A DNA stretch of 64,000 nucleotides from NCBI GenBank assembly GCA_963995505.1, contig OZ023195.1, forward strand, positions 4,298,109-4,362,108, in the 5' to 3' direction. The translations under genes and the position numbers were made by a program. This document shows, one piece after another, positions 47,087 to 59,239 of the stretch; position 1 is the first letter of the stretch, and each line of letters begins with the position of its first letter. The notes under the pieces were generated by a model. It was not told the DNA's origin. It saw only the letters and a list, made by a program, of their open reading frames with translations, and made no database searches. This DNA is from Hypericum androsaemum (lineage: Eukaryota; Streptophyta; Magnoliopsida; Malpighiales; Hypericaceae).

Positions 47087-50000
47087 TCAATCTTCACGAC
47101 CAATTCGTTTAAACCTGAGCATTTCGGTCAGCCGATCGATGGGCAATGACCCCAGAGGAACCGTGGGGTCCGCGTTTTCCGGTGAATCATCCTCATCATA
47201 TTCATAAGTTGGCTCTTCATAGTCAAGATTTACGCCGGAAGAACCGGTTTCGGCATTCGCCCTTATTGAATCTGCAACATCTTCTGTTGACACTACTAAA
47301 GCTTGATACGAGTGATCCGCGGCCTGTGAAATGCTCTCGAATTCCTCGACCTTCTTAAGAAGAGCATCTGGAGCAAGATCTAGCTCTTCCAGCAGCATTG
47401 CTTTGCTTGAATCAATCGCACCCTTCCATAGAGACATCATTTTGGGGCTTGACACGACCCGGTTCGGGTCCGGTTCAGAGCAATCACCCTTGGACTTGCC
47501 TGGAAATCATCACGAAAATAGGAAATGGTGAGATATTCTGTAGAGCTAATAGTAAGAGTTGGAACATATCTTGATATCACAGAACTGGTCACTTAATTTA
47601 CACGTTGGATCTCATTAAGCTATAACTTCATATTGATCAACAATAGGTAACACAAGTACGAGAAGTGCGTCAGTCCCATTCATATACGCCACTTTGGGAA
47701 CCATCAAAGAGCTACCATTGTCAATTGTCCTACTACTGTACAATCATTCAGCAACATATGTGAGGGAAGGGTCTCATGAAGACCAAAGCCCTCGGATGCA
47801 ATCGCAAATAAGTGCCCAGCGTCTGGCTTGTCAAAGACTGACCCTTATCAACATTTCTGGAATCAAGGCTTAATAATAATAATCTAAGTAGTATAGAACA
47901 CAATAATGTGTTAATTGCATAAGTAAAAGCCATGTTAGTTTCAGTAGAAACCATCTTCTTCTGACACATACCCAAATCGTGAGAAGGATTTACTATGTCC
48001 AATGGCAAAGGAGTGTTGGGATATATTGATTTCCAGTTTTGACCACGCCACATCAGTATCTGTTCATCATCAAATGACAAAAGCACACAGGGAACCAATT
48101 CCTGCAACAATGAAAAGGGCATCATTGGCAAATACAACAACAAAACGTGCCTTCTTGTTTAGGCTGTTGTGTCGGGAACATTCAGTACATTTAGGAAAGC
48201 AGGCCAGTTGGATCTCAGCTAACCAACACCACGCTATAGCAATGCCATAAACAATTCTGCACTGAACATCTGAAAAGAGAACCAAGTGGTCCCCTCTACT
48301 TAAGCTTTCGCAGATAAGTATCACTTAGCATACTGCACTCTCCCAAGTGCGCCGAACCCTAGTTTGCTTACAATGCTAATTTCCCCGAGCTCGGGTTAAA
48401 AGTTACAAGTAGAATAAATTCAGTTTTTCACCCATGTCAGCAAAACCATTGAGAAACATCCAGGAGGAACAGAATCAATTCCGTAGAATCATCAAAATTA
48501 TTAATAAAGGAAAAAGATAAAAATATATTAGCAAAACACCATGGGTGAACCCATATTACAAGTACCTTAAGCTTAGCGCCCAACTTTTTGTAATCACTAG
48601 CATGCAACCCTTTGCAATTAATCTTCACCAATGGGCATCCTTCGAAAGCAGTTCTTACATCTCTTACAAGGGTAAGATAGACTCCATTTTTAGCTGTGGT
48701 TGCATCGATGAAAAAGATAAGTACAAGTTAAAAGAAAGAGAAAACAAGTATCTAGCACTGAACCAGTGGTGCGTTTCCACTTGTTCAAATGTTAGGCAGA
48801 GCTTTTGTTCAAAACAGTAGCGGGCCGAGCACATAAGCACAAACTTCAGACCTTCGATGATTGAAGATCTGAACAAATTTCAGCAGCCTTGAAAAGTAAA
48901 ACTAAAATACAAATGGAAGTGAAGTGAAGTGTTTACTCGGTGACGCACGTATAAACTAGTCATGAAAAGAGTTGGCTGATCATAAGCCACAATTGGCGCA
49001 TGCTCAGCACCACTATGTGGAATACTCACTTAATCCCGATACCATTTCACGCCTTAAGAACAGCAGCGATAAAAAGGCAGCTTTTAGTTTCATAAGGACC
49101 AAAGTACCTAATTTACGTATTGGTAAAAGCTTTTTGCCTTTCTCGCGTAGTTCATCTGCTTCAGCTTTGGTCAGTCCCTCAGGAGCTTCTTGGATAAGTT
49201 TGGGGTAAACTGGAGCTGCAGGCTTCCAAAGCATCATAGGGTATCGTGGACGCGTTCGAGAGTTGTAATTCCTGCCACGGAAAAGATAAATTACTCCGCC
49301 AGCCCGATAAATGACCTTTCCTCCTGTTTTGTCCTGGAAGAAAGAAAGCACAATAGCATTACTTCACATAAGCCGAGATCAAGAGAATAACGTGGTAAGT
49401 TGGAAATAACAATCAGACTAACATGTACAACAGAACAAACAAGTGTTGTCACCTCGAGAGCTCGGCAAACATTAGCGATATCCACCGTAGGAACGCCTAA
49501 ACAACGAACCTTGCAAACTCGCCTCCGTTTCCAATGAGTATGCACCAAATCCAACATGTTGTGGGTCAACCCATCTCTCCCTGCCAGACCAACAAACAAA
49601 AAACAACATTCATCCATATCCATCGAATCAACACACGTGTTCTTAATCTATCACGTGTTTATTGTTAAAATTGAAAGAACATTCTTCTTTGATTCAAGGA
49701 GGAAATTAAAGAACATGCTTCCTTAATTTTCTCCCCAATTTAAGAAACATGCTTCCTTAATTTCCTTCTAATTTTTCTCCTTAATTTCCTCCTCATTTTC
49801 CTCCTTTATTATTTTGTTTATAAGGAGAAAGAAGGACATGGATGAAATTGAGAAACTCCATATAAGGAAAAAAAAGGAGAAATGAAGTTGTAGAAATTTT
49901 GATTTATGAATGAACAACTTAAGAAAAAAATGATGTACACCATGAATATTTATACTAAAAAATGAATCTACCTAGTTGTATAAACAAAATAATAAAAGAA

Positions 50001-50992
50001 GAAAATGAGGAAGAAATTAAAGAAAAAAATGAGGAGAAAATTAGGGAAACATGTTTCTTAAATTGGGGAGAAAATTAAAAAAATATGTTCATTAATTTCC
50101 TCCCTCAATCAAGAAAAAATATTCCTTCAATTTTAACATTTATAAGTATAGATATAGCAAAAAAAAAAAGAAAAATAACAAAATGAATAAACAGCAGCCA
50201 GAATAATGCTCCAAATTAGTCTTCTCCAAAATTTAAATCTTTTTTATTAACGAATCCAAGTTCTAACTTCTAACCACCCGATCTAAGATCCTTTTTTTTA
50301 ATCTTAAAAACTCGAATCATTTTTATCTTACCGAGATTAACCTGGCGGTTATCCCTTAACATAGGCTTAATGAGCTCCTTGACCTCCCACTTGGCCAACG
50401 GCTCGCCGAGTATCTCCTCCCTCGACCTCCCTTCCACCGGGAACTTCCCCATCGGAAACGGACCCGGCATCTCCACGTACTTGACGCCCTTCTTCCCCGG
50501 CGGCGGCGGGCTGAACGAGTCGAACAGCTGGATCTTCTTCCCCGGCTTCGTCTTCAGCGGAGGCTTCCCCGTCCACGGCCTGGGCATCGTCGGCGGCGCG
50601 AACGGCAGGTACGCCGGCTCCCGGACGGCCACGGGCTTCGCGGCGGGGACCTCGGAGTAGCTGAACTGGAACTCGAACGGCGCGCCGGGGAGGAGGTACG
50701 ACACGCCGGACTCCCCGATCACGACGCCGCGGCTCTGGTCGCCGTCGAGGGAGAGCACGTCGCCCTCCTTGACCGGCCTGTAGTATTTCGTCCTCCGGTG
50801 GGGGAGCTTCAGGGCGGGATTCTCGGGAGGGGCATTTTGGGGATTTCGGCGCCTCTTGGACGGGGGCGGGTACTTGGGGACTGGGATGGGCGGGGAGAAT
50901 GAGGTGGAGGGGGACGACTGGTCGTTCCGGGGCGGGGTGGGCGGTAGCGAAGAGAAGAGGTTGACACGTGGCAAGGACGCTAGAATCGTCAT
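47087..50992 (-). CDS. CAF2: CRS2-associated factor (CAF2-like), CRM-domain intron splicing factor
   Basis: Chloroplast group II intron splicing factor that works with CRS2. Exons 50992-50332, 49580-49453, 49333-49108, 48693-48566, 48101-47972, 47499-47087; all GT-AG, 561 aa, close to Arabidopsis CAF2. N-terminus [20 protein letters not shown] is a plausible plastid transit peptide, followed by a Pro-rich basic region. The first CRM domain has [28 protein letters not shown] and [12 protein letters not shown]; the second has [57 protein letters not shown]. The acidic C-tail ([17 protein letters not shown]) ends RIGRED. Exon 1 is very GC-rich, the rest AT-richer. Intron 1 carries a hairpin MITE. 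CAF1 cannot be fully excluded; the neighbours favour CAF2. Confidence 0.93.
49646..50156. repeat. Long-hairpin MITE in CAF2 intron 1
   Basis: Two arms of about 165-175 bp (49661-49836 and 49970-50140) are inverted copies: GTTAAAATTGAA / TTCAATTTTAAC at the tips, TTCTCCCCAATTTAAGAAAC / its complement inside, and TTTATTATTTTGTTTAT next to the loop. The spacer is about 135 bp. No clean TSD. Transcribed with the gene, it would fold into a long dsRNA hairpin. Confidence 0.85.
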
Positions 50993-51044
50993 CAGTGATG
51001 GGTGGCGACGGGGATTGGCGGTCTTTAGTTGGGCCCCACAATAG

Positions 51045-51250
51045 GACTAGAAGGTGACGGTTATGGTTGTGGATGACGAGCTAAGGCAGTGAGGAGAGGA
51101 GAGTGAAGCCGAGAAGGGGGATATCGGGACATAGAGTGATGACACGTGGCAGGGCAAAATTTTGATTTAGCAAACACGCCACAAGGAGATAAATTACATT
51201 GGAACTTAAAATTTTCATATTTCTTTTTTGAGAATTAATTTCATATTTCA
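51045..51250. other. Upstream region of CAF2
   Basis: Short upstream region with TGACACGTGGCAGG near 51139 (a G-box, CACGTG). No unambiguous TATA box. Confidence 0.35.
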
Positions 51251-51255
51251 GTATC

Positions 51256-52200
51256 TGTTGCGGGAATAAGTGAACAAGTAATCCGAGACGGATCTGGAGT
51301 GGTCGTCCCAAGGTCGGTCTAACTATGCTAGGCTAAAGCTAGAGTTAGGCTACGCTAGGCTACGGAAAAGAAAAGCAACAAGATAAGTAATGTGGTTGTG
51401 TGTTGTGTTGTTGATGTCCGTTCTCTCGCCCGAGCCCTCCTTATATAAAGTACCTTGACCTAACCTCCGCGCCTTCAGAATAGGAAATCATAAACCGCCT
51501 CCAAGACCTTCAGCTCCAAGTCTCAATCCCGAGAGATTCGCTTCAAGTTATTTGTTCCTAATATGACGGGATCCTCTCGGCTCAGTATAAGCCGTCTTCC
51601 TTAAATGAGCAGATCCTGTCCTCGAATAGGAAGCTTTCAAAATGTGACGACCAATCAATCGCGGCCTAAAGAGGAACTTACCAAGTCTTGCCAAATATTG
51701 AGAATCTCGGCTCAAGTTAGGAAAATATAGATCGTCTTGACCTTCTCGAATCTCCCACGCAAAATCTTGACTCAAGTCCGTCATCGCCCAAGACAGACAT
51801 CTCGTCAGGCCCAAAGTGAATCCCGAAATGGGCTCAAGCTAACGGCCTCCTCAACCAAAGTGGACCTATTCCCGAAATTGCCTTCCCGCCTACGAAGGTC
51901 AAATGAGCTTCCCGCTCGGGTCCAAGTTGGCTTCTCACCTTCGGCTTCTCGCTCGGCCTCTCGCCGTAGGCCTCTCACTCGGCCTCTCGCCACTCGGCCT
52001 CTTGCTCGGCCTTTCGCCACTCGGCCTCTTGCTCGGCCTCTCGCCACTCGGCCTCTCGTCGTAGGCCTCTCGCCACTCAGCCTCTCGCTCGGTTCCTCGC
52101 TTAGCCTCTCGCCGTAGGCCTCTCATTCGGCTCCTCGCTCGTGCTTCCCACCGGACCTCTCGCCTATGTGAGTGAGAAAAGTTTCCTTCAAAGGGTATAA
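51256..52200 (+). repeat. LTR-like sequence with CTCGGCCTCTCGCC minisatellite
   Basis: Begins TGTTGCGGGAATAAG and has a promoter-like CCTTATATAAAG near 51439, so a solo LTR is possible. 51940-52160 is a minisatellite of variants of CGGCCTCTCGCCACT and CGGCCTCTTGCT. ORFs on both strands (51737-52117, 51805-52047, 51935-52207) are Arg/Gly/Pro-rich translations of this repeat, not genes. The right end is not fixed. Confidence 0.55.
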
Positions 52201-53323
52201 TAGACATTTTACTACAAAATCCAGTTTAGTTCCCTACAAATCCGACCTAATTTCAAAGGAATTCTAAATCCGGACTTTTAAACAAAATAAAAAAATTTTC
52301 AGAAAATATTTGGTTTCAAACAGACTAAGTTTTTTAAAACTCTGGAAAGAAATTACATTTCCCATTTATAACTTTTTCCAAACGGTCTGTAAATGAGGTA
52401 TTTTTAATGAGGGTATATCTTATTAGTATGCCAAAAATCATTTGTCCTCATGGCATAGTCGTAGCAAGATTTGACGGAGGTTATGGACTGAAATCCTTAC
52501 AGAAATCAAGTATTGAGTGAATACGATAATTTTTTTATTTTGCGAGAAGCTCGAAGTTGTGACACATTTCACGTTCAATATTGTGTATTCTTGCATCCTA
52601 TTGTGGATTCTCTGCCACAGGGAAAGTGCACCCTTTTGTGCACCAACAAAATATGGTAATCAGTTTTCTACAAAATATATGGTAATTAGGGAGACATCTA
52701 TAATTATTTGCAGAATTATGAGAGATGTACCTGATGTATCATTTGAACATTCAATAATAAAGATTCGAGTCTCTTTTTTTCGTTATTAACCCAAAAAAAT
52801 ATGTTGATATTTTGCATTTTGAGATTTTTATATTTGGCTTACAGTTAGTCAATTATTGTAGAATTATCAAAGGAAATAATCTATATTGTAGAATTGTTCG
52901 GTCGGTTGGATTTTCATGTAAAATAATTACATAAATGGACAATTTTGAGAATTTTTGAACAACCAAAATTCACACGGTATGCTAACCGTAGTCTAAAAAA
53001 TTGCATAACGCCTTCTCTAAATCTAAAGATTTGATTGGCATTTCTTTTCCATAACACTCATTGGTGTCTGCAGATTTTTTGGCCAGATTTTGCTTAAAAA
53101 ATGAACTCACTTGCCGAAAACTTTACATTTCCACAGATTAGTTACTAATTAGTAATTACTGAGTGTATAAACTTGAATTCTCTTTAAAAAAATTATCAAA
53201 TTCGAATCTTGTAAGTTTCGGCCAACACGAAAGACATAACAAATAGAAAATATATCGTTATTAGACGAAGATAACATTGTTTCCAAACTAACATTGACCA
53301 ACAAAACGACTTCATTCATTTCT
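52201..53323. other. Intergenic, nothing recognised
   Basis: AT-rich; 52517-52789 is a chance ORF. No repeat ends recognised. Confidence 0.5.
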
Positions 53324-54234
53324 TCAAGGAAAGAAAGCACCTGACCAATGAGAACCACCATTAATGTCAATATTATTGTTGGTATCCCCAAATGGCAACA
53401 TCATCTCGTCCCCTAGAGCCCCACCAACACCAAGCCCTCCATGGCCGTCCTCCTCCGAGTTCATCAGATCCATGAACCAACCTGGATGTGGTTGCTGCTG
53501 CTGCCTTTCCATGGCCGCCTCCAAGCCGGCCTGGTGTCCGAGATTACCAACTGGGCCACGAGCAAGTTGATGATCTCCGACGTTGGACGCGCCGACGTTG
53601 ATGTTGGGATGTTTCTGGGTCGTCGCCGGCAACTTCTTGAGGGCTTCCATCCTGTGTCCGATCTCTTTCAGGTGTTGGTCAATGACCCACTCCAAGTCAC
53701 TGAAATCCGCCATGCTCAGGTTGTGGAAGCTCTTTCCCGTCATGCTCTGGAACATCACCTGCAAAGGTGGTGTAATTTGCTTTAGAATTTCTGTATCTAA
53801 TTCAAAAAAATTAAATTTATTGGTCGATAAATATTTCACTTATAAACAAACCGACCACATCAGCACAAAAACAACATCAACAGTCTAACCTGGGTGAGTT
53901 CCTTCTCGCGGTTGTCCTTCCTCTGCTTCATCAGCTGCTCGCAGGCTTTAAGGATCCGCTGCCGGAGGTAACTCTCCTGGTTCACCATCTTCTTGCTCTG
54001 CTCCATCTCCGGCAACCCTTTGAACTTGGCCGCGACCTGGCGGGCCTCCGTCGGAGAAGGCCAGACCTCGGGCTGGGACTCGTAGGGACTGTAGATTATT
54101 GCACACGCCTCGATTCCACAGAGCGTACTCAGCTCGTTGACCTTCTTCATTAAGCCCTTCTTCCTCTTCTTGAAGGTCGCCTTCCTTGCGGAGTCGTTGG
54201 CGATGAAGGCGAGTTTCACCTTTTTCCTCGTCAT
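53324..54234 (-). CDS. Type I (M-gamma) MADS-box protein, AGL80-like, 2 exons
   Basis: Nuclear DNA-binding factor of the M-gamma class; AGL80 acts in the central cell of the female gametophyte in Arabidopsis. Exon 1 (54234-53890) gives the MADS domain MTRKKVKLAFIANDSARKAT..LSTLCGIEACAIIYSPYES and a helical stretch MVNQESYLRQRILKACEQLM. Exon 2 (53758-53324) continues MFQSMTGKSFHNLSMADFSDLEWVI and a long Asn/Gly/Gln-rich tail ending GAFFP; 259 aa in total. The 131-bp intron (GT-AG, 53889-53759) is inferred because the frame otherwise closes within 10 codons, while VMFQ.. resumes exactly as in the family. Most genes of this class are intronless. TATATATA lies about 65 bp upstream. Confidence 0.9.
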
Positions 54235-54296
54235 TTTTTGGGTGATGGGTTTGGAAGGAAGAGTGTGTGTATGGCGTATAGCTTTATGTATTAGGG

Positions 54297-54305
54297 GATA
54301 TATAT
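54297..54305 (-). promoter_or_regulatory. TATA-like element of the MADS gene
   Basis: TATATATA-type run on the minus strand, about 65 bp before the ATG at 54234. Confidence 0.45.
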
Positions 54306-56256
54306 AGTCAAATTTTATAACGCTTTTTTTATGAGTATGACTTGATATATTTAATAGTTATGATTGTAACGGGTGTGAATTTTATGATAGACTTCATATA
54401 TAATTTATTTAATAATATAAATATTATCACTCGGTATAAAATGATCCATATAAAATTATTTGATATACATGGAAAGATTAAAGTAATAATGATTCAAGAT
54501 TATGTTTCTAATATCCTTGTTGCCGTAATTTTGAGAATATATTTGGCAAGTAAGAGTGGTATTGGACAACGATTCTATAAAAGATTTTGTCATAAAATAT
54601 AATATAAATTATACTTAACCGTTATTCATTAATAAAAATCAAGATTAAGAGAGTTAACCGACAAAACTAATTGCCTTATTTTATTTTTTATGTTTTTGGT
54701 CATAATATAACTAGTTTTGACCGTCTTTGTCAAAAAAGATATTAACCTGCCAAATATGAATGGAAACTTATTACAAGAAAAAAGCATATTTTGACATTGA
54801 TTCAACGCCAAAATAGGCCAAAAAAAGTTGACTTCAATTTTTTAGTGAAAACATGTCGAGACAAGATTCCATACTAGTATTTTCCTATAAATATTTAGGT
54901 GTCCTAATAATCTTTTATTTCTCATATTAAATTGTATTTTATGTCTCAAACTGGAGTGAAAGTAATTTTGTACCCATGTGAATGACATCAAATTCGGGGG
55001 TGGGACTAGGATGTTATTTGGTAAGTTTTGCACAAAATCAGACAACTCAATCACGTATTAATGCATGGTTCTGCAAAAAAGAAGAAGAACACGTAACACG
55101 TATCTTATAGGTTATTACTTGTAATTGCCTCATTAAATTGTTTATCTTCATTTGATTTCTACAAATCTGCTCTAACTAATTGTTTTGTTGTCCAAGTTCC
55201 AGCCGCAAACCTTGGAAGTATAACCGATGCAATTATCATAATTCCACTCTAGGGTGAAAAGAATATCAAACAAATCCACAAGAATTAAACCCGTACACAC
55301 ATTTTTTAGGGTAACATAATGTACACACAATCCAATCTATTTAAGGAAAAGTATTTAATTCAATTGATCGGACTAACACCGGCTTAACTTTGTCTTTCAA
55401 TTTTTACAAAATACTAGACTTATTTTAGTTTAATCAAAAGACTAAATTTCGAATACTAAAAAATACAACAATATCTCTTTAAAGGTTCTACAAGTTTAAA
55501 CTTGGATTAAGAAATTTTGTTGGATGATGCCTGATAATATTGACTAAAAAAACAAAATATTAGTGCTCAAATTTTTTATTTGCAATAAAAATTATCTAAA
55601 ATGATATCGTTGAGACTAGATAAAAATATCATTTTAGAGAAATTATCACATAAAAGAAATTTACACTTGTTAGCCTTGAAATGATTAAAAAATGTGTTGT
55701 TGGCCACTATATACATATACACTAAAAAAATATTGTTTATATTCAAGTTAATCAAAAAAATTGATAAAATGTAGCTATTTTTTATTTTTTGTTTATAATC
55801 ACAAAAAAATAGCATTTAGCATTATTCAAATGTCACACTCGATCGATATATTTTTTGTTATAAAAAAATAATAATTACAATAACATTTGAAGACGATTTA
55901 AAAGATGAACAATGATGTAACAATTACCAAACAATCAAGTGTAACACAAATTATTATCTTAATATTTTTAAAATTTATAAAGTAGGTAAACATAATGTAT
56001 CTATTAAAAACTCACTTTATGCGAAAAATGATACTAAAATTTAATACTAAAATTTTTAAAGAAAAATATTAGTTGTTATAATAGGGATTATCAAATTTTA
56101 ACACGCTTTCGAGTTCAAAACTATATTTCTACGGACTTCACGAACACGGCGTCGTATTTGTGATACTTGAACAAGGCGAAGTGACATGTCGCGGAAGTCG
56201 TTCCCTTCCCTCCCTCCGCTACCGACACACAATAAAACGGCCAGTAAAGGACGAGG
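54306..56256. other. Very AT-rich intergenic stretch, nothing recognised
   Basis: Chance ORFs only (54342-54602, 54842-55054, 55576-55815). No gene, RNA or defined repeat seen. Confidence 0.5.
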
Positions 56257-57648
56257 ATGCAGTTCATGAGGAGGCCGATACGCCGCGTTTCGCCGACCAA
56301 GTTAATGAACATATGCATCAACTCCCTATGCAAATTCAAGCAGCTAGAAAGAGCCGAATCCGTGATCGTGGACGGAAGGCGACTGGGAGTCCTCCCCAAC
56401 GTCGTCACCTACAACACCCTGCTCGCCGCCTACTCCCGCCTCGTCGGCTTCGACGCGGCGTATTCCATCCTCCGGAGGATGGAGGCGGCCGGGATTCGCC
56501 CTAACGTCGTCACATACAACTCGCTGGCCTCCTGGACGGCGCGGAACGGCCTCGTGCAGGTTGCATTCCAACTGTTCGACGAAATGCTCCAACGAGGTAT
56601 CCCGCTTGATCTGTGGAGTTATAACATTATGGCGAATTGCTTCGTTAGGGCGGGGAATATCGAGGAGGCCAACCGTGTTTTCGGGGAGATTATACTCCGG
56701 GATTGGGTCCCTTGCTTGACGTCTTTCAATACTATGATCAACGGGTTCTGCAAGAACGGGTATATAGATTACGCGCTGTTGTTTTTTAGGAAGTTGAAGC
56801 AGCAAGGGATGGTGCCTGACGTTGTTACGTACAATGTTCTTATTGACGGGTTGTGCAAAGCGAGGAGATTGAAATCGGCGATGGTGATGATCAGGGAGCT
56901 TCGTTCTTCCGGGTGTGTGCCTAGTGTCGTGACGTATACTACGGTTTTGAAGTTGTGCTTTAAACTTAAGCGGTTTGAGGAAGGTATGGAGATGCTGAAA
57001 GAGACGAGGAGTATGGGGTATACTTTTGATGGTTTCGCTTATTGTACGGCCGTTGCTGCGCTGATCAAGATTGGTAAGGTTTGGGAAGCCACTCACGTTT
57101 TGAATCGAATGAAGGAGGACGGAATTGAGCTTGATTTGGTGTATTACAATACCCTTATTTATTTGTATTGCAAGGAACACAAGTTAGAATCTGCATACAA
57201 TGTGCTCAATGAGATTGAGCGCGAAGGTTACGTGTGCGACGAGTACACACACTCGATTATGGTAAATGGGTTGTGCAAGGATCGTAATGTTGAAGCAGCA
57301 GTACGACATTTGAATATGAACGTGATGGGTTTCAACTCAAACTTGGTTGCTTTGAATTCCGTGCTTGATGGGCTCTTCAAAGCTGATAGGATAAATGACG
57401 CCGTGGACGCATTTAAATCTATGGACATGAGGGATGCAATAACGTATTCCACATTGATTCACAATCTTTGTAAGGCGGGAAGGTATCGATGTGCATCCAG
57501 GCTATTGCTTACCTCTGTCAGAAGTGGTATCAAAATATTCCAGTCTACCAAACGAACAGTGTTTGATTGTCTGCGTTACCATGGCCAATCTAGGGAAATT
57601 ACGAAGCTGAGATCCAAACTTCGAGCGGCATATGCTGCACGTGTTTGA
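56257..57648 (+). CDS. P-class pentatricopeptide repeat protein
   Basis: Intronless, 463 aa. PPR proteins bind organelle RNA one repeat per base. From about residue 12 to 430 there are about 11-12 tandem 35-residue repeats, for example NVVTYNTLLAAYSRLVGFDA, DVVTYNVLIDGLCKARRLKS, LDLVYYNTLIYLYCKEHKLE and DAITYSTLIHNLCKAGR; VTYN/GLCK signatures mark the P class. No E, DYW or SMR domain; it ends in a basic tail (KLRSKLRAAYAARV). The start MQFMRRPIRRVSPTKLMNIC could be a mitochondrial presequence; the ATG is the first in frame before the repeats. Closest family member I recall is Arabidopsis At5g46680. No premature stop. Confidence 0.93.
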   Translation: MQFMRRPIRRVSPTKLMNICINSLCKFKQLERAESVIVDGRRLGVLPNVVTYNTLLAAYSRLVGFDAAYSILRRMEAAGIRPNVVTYNSLASWTARNGLVQVAFQLFDEMLQRGIPLDLWSYNIMANCFVRAGNIEEANRVFGEIILRDWVPCLTSFNTMINGFCKNGYIDYALLFFRKLKQQGMVPDVVTYNVLIDGLCKARRLKSAMVMIRELRSSGCVPSVVTYTTVLKLCFKLKRFEEGMEMLKETRSMGYTFDGFAYCTAVAALIKIGKVWEATHVLNRMKEDGIELDLVYYNTLIYLYCKEHKLESAYNVLNEIEREGYVCDEYTHSIMVNGLCKDRNVEAAVRHLNMNVMGFNSNLVALNSVLDGLFKADRINDAVDAFKSMDMRDAITYSTLIHNLCKAGRYRCASRLLLTSVRSGIKIFQSTKRTVFDCLRYHGQSREITKLRSKLRAAYAARV

Positions 57649-58909
57649 TGTTACTCTGAAAGTTGCAGTGCATTTGCATGTTTTGCCAGGTTCATGTTGC
57701 TACTCATTTTTGTACTTAATTTGGATCATTCATATATCAATTCTCCAAGGCGTAGTATGAAACTAGATGTGTTTTGGCTGATAAGACTTGCACCCTGTTG
57801 TATCTGGGGAATCAATCAGCAGCTGAATGAAGACGATAGGGGCGACTTTTCTTCTCCATGGTTATTTGCCAGTGCCGGAGACTGTTTCTTAGGTTCGCCG
57901 TAGAAAGAAAATAAACCTATTTTTGGTCATAGAACCATTTGACAAAGGTTGGCTGATCACACGTGCATTAAAAAGTTTATACTGTTGTTTCTTTAATGTC
58001 ACTTTCACAGTAAGCTCTATTTAGTATATACTAGCTAGCAAAAGCACGGCATTTGCCTTCCGCCATTATCTGTTCTTTTTAATATATGTACTGACTACAC
58101 AACGTTACTGAAATTGGATGCTCTTGTTCTTTTCTGTAGGTATGATTGAAGGAAGACCGACCTTGTTTAACATGCCGTCGTGCTTGCATAATGAACCAGA
58201 GTTATCGATTTATTTGCATAAAAATTCAGTTCATTTAGCGAGTGAAGAATGCCGATCTAGCTTCTGATGTTTTTCGCTTTCTGCTGCAGTCTTCCCTCTA
58301 TCCTTTGTGGACTTCCCCTGCCAAGCTAAAGTAGTTGAAAGCAAACAAGCAACTGTTTATTTGAATGTTCCAATAGTGCTATGGGAATGACTGGAACATA
58401 TTATGACCATCAGCATTGTGACAGAAGTGATGCTGAAAGTGCCGGTCGCACTCTGAATAGGCTGAGGTCGGAGCTAACATGTTTGAACATCCTTGAGATG
58501 AGTACAAAATCTTCGTGATTTTAGAACTAATGTTGTAGGGAACGAAACCATTCTCTATTTTGCAGGTGATGAAGACTCGAGCATAACTGTTACGCAGATT
58601 GCAAACTTCTGGCAATCCGAATTCCTTGCTGCTCAATGACCAGCTCTACTTCATTGTGTTAACCAGGTGGTCATTTTCTTCAGCTTTGCCCCTTGTTTCT
58701 TCTTGTTCACATGCCAGTCACCAATTCTGTTGCTTCGCTTTCGCGAAGTAAATCTGATGACTGTATTCCTTCTCCTCCATATTCGCTTTTGTCATTGCAT
58801 ATTATGTACATCGAGCACATTTGTTCTATGCCACATTCCCTGGCTCGTGAGGTTAAATACATCAAGTGATTATGTAGTGGGTACTGAAGAAAATGCTAAC
58901 GTCTTGAGC
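57649..58909. other. Downstream of the PPR gene, nothing coding recognised
   Basis: Likely PPR 3' UTR followed by intergenic sequence. ORFs 57694-57903, 58379-58636 and 58667-58999 (first part) have no family signal. Confidence 0.45.
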
Positions 58910-59205
58910 ACATATTTCGTGAAAACCCTGACAGGGAAGACGCGAACCATGGAGATGGAGTCATCAGACACGATCGACAATGTGAAGGCAAAGATCTAGG
59001 ACAGGCAGGAGATTCCGCCAGATCAGCAGCGGCTGATCTTTGCCGGGAAGCAGCTGGAGGGCAGCCAGACCCTCGTGGAATACAAAATCCAGGAGTTGAT
59101 ACTGCACCTGGTGCTCGCTCCGCATTAGCGCCAAGAAGCGCAAGAAGAACAAACACTTGCACGAAGCTGAAGCAAGTCAAGCATAAGCCAGGAAGGTGAA
59201 GAACT
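58910..59205 (+). pseudogene. Broken ubiquitin-RPS27a copy
   Basis: Reads [26 protein letters not shown], then TAG (58998-59000), then [20 protein letters not shown] and LHLVLA, followed by degenerate AKKRKKK-like sequence in shifted frame. The initiator ATG is replaced (AGCACATATTTCGTG where the intact gene has ATGCAGATATTCGTG). Stops, missense changes such as DRQE for DKEG, and loss of the zinc finger show it is dead. It lies about 500 bp upstream of the intact gene, in the same orientation, most likely a tandem duplicate. Confidence 0.88.
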
Positions 59206-59239
59206 GGAGGATTGTGAGCTTCAGCTTCGTGCAAGTGTT
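59152..59239. repeat. Perfect 22-bp inverted repeat at the pseudogene end
   Basis: AACACTTGCACGAAGC.. at 59152-59173 is exactly inverted at 59218-59239, with a 44-bp spacer. It could form a stem-loop; it may mark the rearrangement that cut the pseudogene. Confidence 0.85.

Noticed and set aside
50367..51041. 224-codon minus ORF overlapping CAF2 exon 1
   Set aside because: Alternative frame of a GC-rich exon; the CAF2 frame has the family motifs and correct splice phase.
51737..52207. Arg/Leu/Pro-rich ORFs on both strands
   Set aside because: Product of the minisatellite.
56344..57180. 278-codon minus ORF opposite the PPR gene
   Set aside because: Antisense of a repeat-coding gene; the PPR motifs are unambiguous on the plus strand.
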